This document shows positions 32,654-37,292 of a stretch of 37,292 bases of DNA, piece by piece. Where the stretch lies: contig BBXU01001595.1 in the NCBI GenBank assembly GCA_001598975.1, positions 1 to 37,292 of the forward strand. The letters are read 5' to 3'. Both the position numbers and the translations under genes were made by a program. Source of the DNA: Parachlorella kessleri (Eukaryota; Chlorophyta; Trebouxiophyceae; Chlorellales; Chlorellaceae). Within the stretch, counting starts at the first letter, position 1; each line of letters begins with the position of its first letter. The notes beneath the pieces were generated by a model. That model was given only the letters and a program-made list of their open reading frames with translations, had not been told where the DNA came from and made no database searches.

Positions 32654-34372
32654 ATGAGCACATTAGCAGCGGCGAGGGCAGATAACTTCTATTACCCGCC
32701 AGGATGGGACCCCAGCAAGGGCAGCCTCAATAAGGTTCGCTGTACACTGGTTGTGTGCGTGAGTTGCAGTTCTGCAGTTCTATTGGTGATGGATTGCCTT
32801 GAATCTTGTAGGCAGTGGGCGGACAAGTTGCTGAGCCAGCTCTTCGATGCTGGTGCGGTGGATTGCTGCACTTGCCTGGGTTGCTGCAAGCGCCTGAGTA
32901 ATCATATCGCCATGCAACCTTGCAGTTCCAAGGCAGCCATGGCGCGCTGGGTGACCGTGCCCGCAAGCTACATGAGGGCATCCTCATCATCCGGTTTGAG
33001 ATGCCCTTCAACGTGTGGTGCGCGGGTTGTGGCCACCTCATCGGCAAGGGTGTGCGTTTCAACGCCGAGAAGAAGCAGATCGGCATGTACCACTCCACCA
33101 AGGTGTGGAGCTTCGTCATGAAGTCGCCCTGCTGCCAGACCCGCATTGAGGTGCACACCGACCCCAAGAACGCGGAGTATGTGATAGTGTCCGGCGCACG
33201 CAGGTGAGAGTAACTTTCACTTGTGTACAGCCATCTGTTGGCTGACTCATTGCCTGTTGGGTCCTATCAAGAGCTAGTCGTCGCTATAGTGCACATGCAC
33301 TGCTTCCAAGGTAGTGCAAGTCGTAGCATTGCCTTTGCTCAGTCGGTGGTGCGCAGAAAAGGTGACAGACCCTCTTATGTGCACTTTCTTTTCTATTGCG
33401 GCAACGGACTTGGCAGCTTGCTGCGACAGAGACAAAAGTGGCAGCCTTCCAGCAAACAACCTCTATAAGAGCGTGGAAGTATCGATGGGTGCAGGAAAGT
33501 GGAGGCGTTTGATGCCGAGGCTGCTGGCACGGCGGAGTTGGACCCGGAGGGAAGGCAGCGTGTGATGGCAGACCCCTTCTCCAAGCTGGAGCACCAGGAT
33601 GAGGATAAGTTGCGGGCCAAGGAGACGCACCAGCAAATTGCAACTCTGCGGCAAGATGCGGAGGAGAAGCACAGGTGGCTCACAGGGGGAGTGTGGTGTG
33701 GTGGCCGGCGTGGTGAGAGAGGAGGGATGTGGCCTGGTGCTGCGCTTCGAATTGTAGGTGCAGTCATGTCTGCATGTATTTGTGTACATTGGTCATTTTT
33801 CTGAAGGTGGCATAAGTTCTGTTGCAGATACCTGCCTGTTGTGTCATCTGTGCCCGCAGTTCAGTGATTGGTTAAAGGAAGCCGTACTTCCCCTTAATAC
33901 AGCCCGTTTGTGCATGTTGATGGGAGCACAGTTTGCTTGCAGGGACAACTATGCTCTCAACAAGCAGCTGCGGCGGCAGTTGCGTGCTTCACGGAAGGAA
34001 GAGAAGGCCAGGGATGAACACCGGCAGCGGTTAGGGTTACCAGACCATGTCAAGCTGCTGCCAGAGTCACAGGGAGATGCGCTGGCAGCCTCGGCTGTGG
34101 ATTATGGAGGCCAGAAGTTTAAGCAGAACTGGCAGCACAGCAGACGCAGCATTGCCGGCAGCAGTATATTCTCACCCGCCGCTGTGGCAGCTGCGACAGC
34201 GGGGGCTCGGCCGCGCAAGGGCGGCAGCAGAGCAGGAGCAGCTCAGCAGCCTGGGGCAGCAAGTACAGGCGAAGCGCGGCCACCACGGCAGGCCACGAGC
34301 GGCAAGAAACGGCGGCTGGATGCAGCTGTAAAGTTAAAACTCAGCGAGCCGCTGAAAAAAGGCAAGGCGTAA
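32654..34372 (+). CDS. YJU2B: YJU2B/CCDC130 homologue, CWC16-family splicing factor
   Basis: Nuclear protein of the CWC16 family, related to the yeast step-one splicing factor Yju2 (Cwc16). Exons: 32654-32734, 32926-33203, 33495-33674, 33943-34372; phases agree, 322 aa. The N-terminus MSTLAAARADNFYYPPGWDP and GSLNK joined to FQGSHGALG are diagnostic of the CCDC130 branch. The zinc-binding core carries CAGC (in FNVWCAGCGHLIGKGVRFNA) and CC (in FVMKSPCCQTRIEVHTDPKN). A charged helical region follows (DPFSKLEHQDEDK; LRRQLRASRKEEKARDEH), then a low-complexity Ala/Gly/Arg tail ending in a Lys-rich stretch (KKRRLDAAVKLKLSEPLKKG) that could be a nuclear localisation signal. Length is normal for the family. 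The next gene downstream is on the same strand, about 930 bases away. Confidence 0.95.
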
Positions 34373-35301
34373 AGCTTGCCCCCCTTTTTCGGTGACATAT
34401 CTGCCAAGGTGCTCATGGATGTGTTTAGATTCCCTGCTCCCTGTCGGCCAAGTGTAGCCTCCACTGCGCAAGGCGCAGAGTTGTGCAGCTACATAGATTC
34501 TGGGAGTTAGAGAATTTTTGGAGTTGCTGCTCACCCATTTAGTCGTAGAGTCAGTCTTGTTTCCCTGGTTTGGGGCACTTTGATGTGCTGTGGGTACTGA
34601 ACATTAGGCAGAAATGCTGAGATGGACTTGTCGCCTTCTTGATGTCATGCTTAGAGGAGCGCACACCCGGTCCGTAAGTGATGGGTGTGGAACACATAGA
34701 TCGTTACGGTTGGCATGAGAGTAGGGAGGCCCCTCTCCCTCGTGAGTCCGATTGTAGACGGGCCAGGTTATGTCTTCTCCCCTTGTAAGGGGCACTACAC
34801 AACCGTAACCTAGGAGGTGATCTGTAGATGGCATCCACCACCACAACCCACCCACAGGCTGTAGACGGCACACCCGTGCTTACTAGGGTCCGCATGACCG
34901 ATGATTTCTGCACCAAACGCTATTGTCCAGCTGGGTGATGTCACCCTTTGGCACATGACACATGTACATACCAGCTTCACGGACGCGCTGAAAGCCTACC
35001 AACCTGCCCGAGCGTGAAAACATACACTGGTTGGCTAATGATGCCCGTTAATCTAGGCTGTGATGTGACCAGCCAATATCTGCTCCGTCGTCCCGCCAGA
35101 TAGACAAGGCAGTTGATCATCGACACCTGCCTGCCCCCAAGGTTTAACCTTGTTGCTTTGGATCTATTGCTGGGAGGTTAATTGTTCGAGCGATCGTAGC
35201 TCACGATTCGATTGCGTGTCAGTGCCTGCCGTGTTGCCCCCCTCGGAAGGCTACCATAATCGAGCCCCTGATTGGCACTGGCAGCAACCATCGGTTGAGA
35301 T
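34373..35301. other. intergenic region between YJU2B and GATA gene
   Basis: About 930 bases with the YJU2B 3' end and the GATA gene promoter. A perfect palindrome CCCCTTGTAAGGGG at 34780-34793 contains a TGTAA, but it is about 410 bases past the YJU2B stop. A minus-strand 89-codon frame at 34604-34873 matches nothing recognised. Confidence 0.45.
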
Positions 35302-36331
35302 ATGCCCAACTCCGGTGCCGGAGGGCCCTGTGACCACTGTGGTAAGTCCAATTGCTCGCCTGGGGGGACGTGTGTCGTCAGCGCAAAACTCATCACCCAC
35401 TCCGTCACCCACGCAGGGCGCACCCAGACGTGCTGCTGGAGAAGGGGGCCCCCTAGCAAGCCCGTACTATGCAACGCTTGTGGGTCGAGGTGAGCATCGG
35501 GCCTCACATGACGTTGGTGCCAAATCTAGGGATGGCAAGCATCCCCGTCCCACCTGCTGTTGATTGCGGCCCGCACCTATGGTAATCAACTGTTTTTACG
35601 CCCGCAGATACCTTGTAAAGCGCTCGTTGGACGGCTATAAGCCCCTCCAGGTCCGCCAGAACAATGCCACCACGGGCAAGCCCAAACCATCAGCCGGCAT
35701 GGTGGCGCAGGAGGAGAAGCGGAAGCGATCGGTCCTGAAAAGGTGAGCGGTCGGGTTTGCTGCAGCTTGTGTTGGCTGGGCCGAACAGTAGCATGGCCCT
35801 CTTATAACAAACCTAGTTACGTGGCTGCAGGCTTGATTCGGACCAGTTGGACAGCGATTCGGCCTACTCAGAGGATCTAGACTATATGACTGACGACTCT
35901 GCAGAGCGAACTTCCCACAGCAGGGCCACTAAGGTGGTGCGCATTACCAGCGCTGCACAGCTGAAGGTGGGGACGCAAGCAGATGTTGCCATCCTGCCGG
36001 GCAAGCAGCCCAGCTGTTGGCTGTCTAACCAGCGCTAGTCACAGTTCGCGGTTGGAGAGCTGTGAGGGAAAGTGCAAGCTGGGCTTGTCTGCCCTGGGGT
36101 GGGGTGGGGTTGCGTGCTTGCGATAAATGGGTAGACTGCGCCAGCCGTGCTGCTACCCCTCCGGTGTTGCTGAGGCAGGTCCCTCACCAGCCCCCCCAGC
36201 TGACCCTGCCTGCCTGCCTGCAGGAGCTGGGCGGTGCCGACCTGCAGACCTTGGCTGTGTCTCTCCTGCACAGCAGCCTGCGCACCAAGCCCCGCAAGCC
36301 CCTCAACCCTACCGTCACTGCACTGTTTTGA
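35302..36331 (+). CDS. small GATA-type zinc-finger protein (plant GATA26/27-like)
   Basis: Likely DNA-binding nuclear protein. Exons: 35302-35341, 35417-35489, 35608-35742, 35831-35966, 36224-36331; phases agree, 163 aa. The zinc finger is at the extreme N-terminus, as in plant GATA26/27: PCDHC, then 18 residues, then CNAC, giving C-X2-C-X18-C-X2-C, with [20 protein letters not shown] and a basic tail ([14 protein letters not shown]). The first intron cuts just after the first cysteine pair. The usual Thr-Pro-x-Trp of the loop reads TCCW here. The rest has a basic segment ([11 protein letters not shown]), an acidic Ser/Asp stretch ([20 protein letters not shown]) and a C-terminal part without recognised domain. 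Target genes are unknown. Confidence 0.85.
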
Positions 36332-37292
36332 ATAACTGCCCTCCGACTGCTAGCCATGCATAGCCATGGTCTTCTCAATTTCATTCGTATTATCGGTGGG
36401 TACATTTCAGCCCTTTGTAGGCTCTATTTAGGTGCAGAGGGGTGAGGGGGGGTGAATGCCAGCAGGTTGGCAGGATCGCTCCTTGGGCCTGTTTGGAGTC
36501 AAAGTGTTGACTATGTTGAGACCGCAGCCAGCCCAAGTGCTAATAGGCAATCCATCAAGGGTCAATAGCCGAGATATTTTTGCGCGTCCATGTACTTCTA
36601 GCGGTATGTTCTCTTGCCATCTGTTGTATTCCATGCTGCCCGCGCACTGTTTTTATGAGGTTGGATGCAGCTATTGCTGCCCTGCCCGTTGACCGCGTGC
36701 AGCCCTCGCTTGTACGGATGCTGACCCTTGTGGGTAGACCTATTGCATGAGCTTATTTGGAATCCTTGCCTTTTGCAGAACACAGGGAGTGCCATGTTGG
36801 TGTGCTGTTTGTCTGAACTTCCTCTGTCCATCACTAAGTATTGGGCGTGACTCCACATCACCTCTGGTTTTCATATGGCGCTCAGTGCCTGCCTGCTAGT
36901 GTGTGAAGCCCTGGGGGTCCCCAGGGTGGGGATGCTTGGCCGGCTGACCTCTTGTTGCTTACGTTGGGATTGTTGTCGGCACATTGGCGGTGGAGGTTTT
37001 CCATGCGGGTCTCGAGAGAGCTCGTGTGCTCTATGTGTATATCAGGAAAGTGACGATGCGCTGCTTGCTAGCTACGCTGTGCTATGCTCCTCAGCAGGTT
37101 GTGTAGAGTTATGAGGCCTCTTAGCGAGCAATATCCTTGCCACCGGCCCAGTTGGATGGCCACTTTTGCAATGTAGTAGAGGCGATGTTTACACGGTGAC
37201 GTTTTCGGCAAGTGTTTTTGATGACATGTCCTCATGGCGGTGATTAATGACCTTTGACTTGTTGTCAAGCGGCACGCCTGTCAGATGGGGGG
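36332..37292. other. no gene recognised; 3' flank of GATA gene to window end
   Basis: About 960 bases. The left part is the 3' untranslated region of the GATA gene. No TGTAA signal, recognisable protein or RNA gene was seen. The window ends in a run of six G, as it begins. Confidence 0.5.

Noticed and set aside
34604..34873. 89-codon minus-strand frame between YJU2B and the GATA gene
   Set aside because: No recognisable domain, no splice partners, and irregular composition; treated as chance.
1..37292. CRISPR array, prophage, or bacterial operon
   Set aside because: No regularly spaced repeats were seen, and every recognised gene is spliced and eukaryotic.

Overview
The window looks like nuclear DNA of a green alga, most likely a trebouxiophyte (Chlorella/Coccomyxa/Trebouxia-like). 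The reasons are: GC-rich coding sequence; many short introns of the form GTGAGT...GCAG in every gene; a plastid-type glucose-6-phosphate dehydrogenase with the P1-type redox cysteine pair; plant-style GATA and NDUFA8 proteins; TTTAGGG telomere-type repeats; and TGTAA candidate polyadenylation signals of the chlorophyte type. The clade is an inference; the eukaryotic, intron-rich, plant-lineage nature is seen directly. All gene models were built by hand by joining exons whose splice sites and reading phases agree. No transcript evidence was available.

Ten protein-coding genes were reconstructed. Left to right: NAC-alpha (minus, 690-2779); a TCERG1/PRP40C-like splicing/transcription factor with two WW and about five FF domains (plus, 3041-10640); two tandem paralogous ZIP metal transporters (minus, 11257-14055 and 15808-18667); plastidic G6PDH (plus, 19623-25561); NDUFA8, a complex I CHCH subunit (minus, 26683-27341); ribosomal protein S16 (plus, 28129-30180); a peroxiredoxin-like PRXL2/FAM213-type protein with a CxxC motif (minus, 30779-32127); YJU2B/CCDC130, a CWC16-family splicing factor (plus, 32654-34372); and a small plant-type GATA zinc-finger protein (plus, 35302-36331).

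The genes mostly alternate in strand. They form four divergent pairs that share short upstream regions (NACA/PRP40C, ZIP-B/G6PDH, NDUFA8/RPS16, PRXL2/YJU2B), separated by convergent 3' ends. They are housekeeping genes for translation, splicing, NADPH supply, respiration, redox and metal uptake, and do not form one pathway.

No previously undescribed multi-gene system was found. The most interesting non-routine signals are: a 272-bp AT-rich element with 26-bp terminal inverted repeats bounded by TA (a MITE-like non-autonomous transposon) in the ZIP-B/G6PDH divergent promoter; the ZIP tandem pair, with fully conserved intron phases, patchwork identity suggesting gene conversion, and a diverged histidine-rich loop; telomere-type repeats in two introns of the PRP40C-like gene; and loss of the usual last cysteine in NDUFA8.
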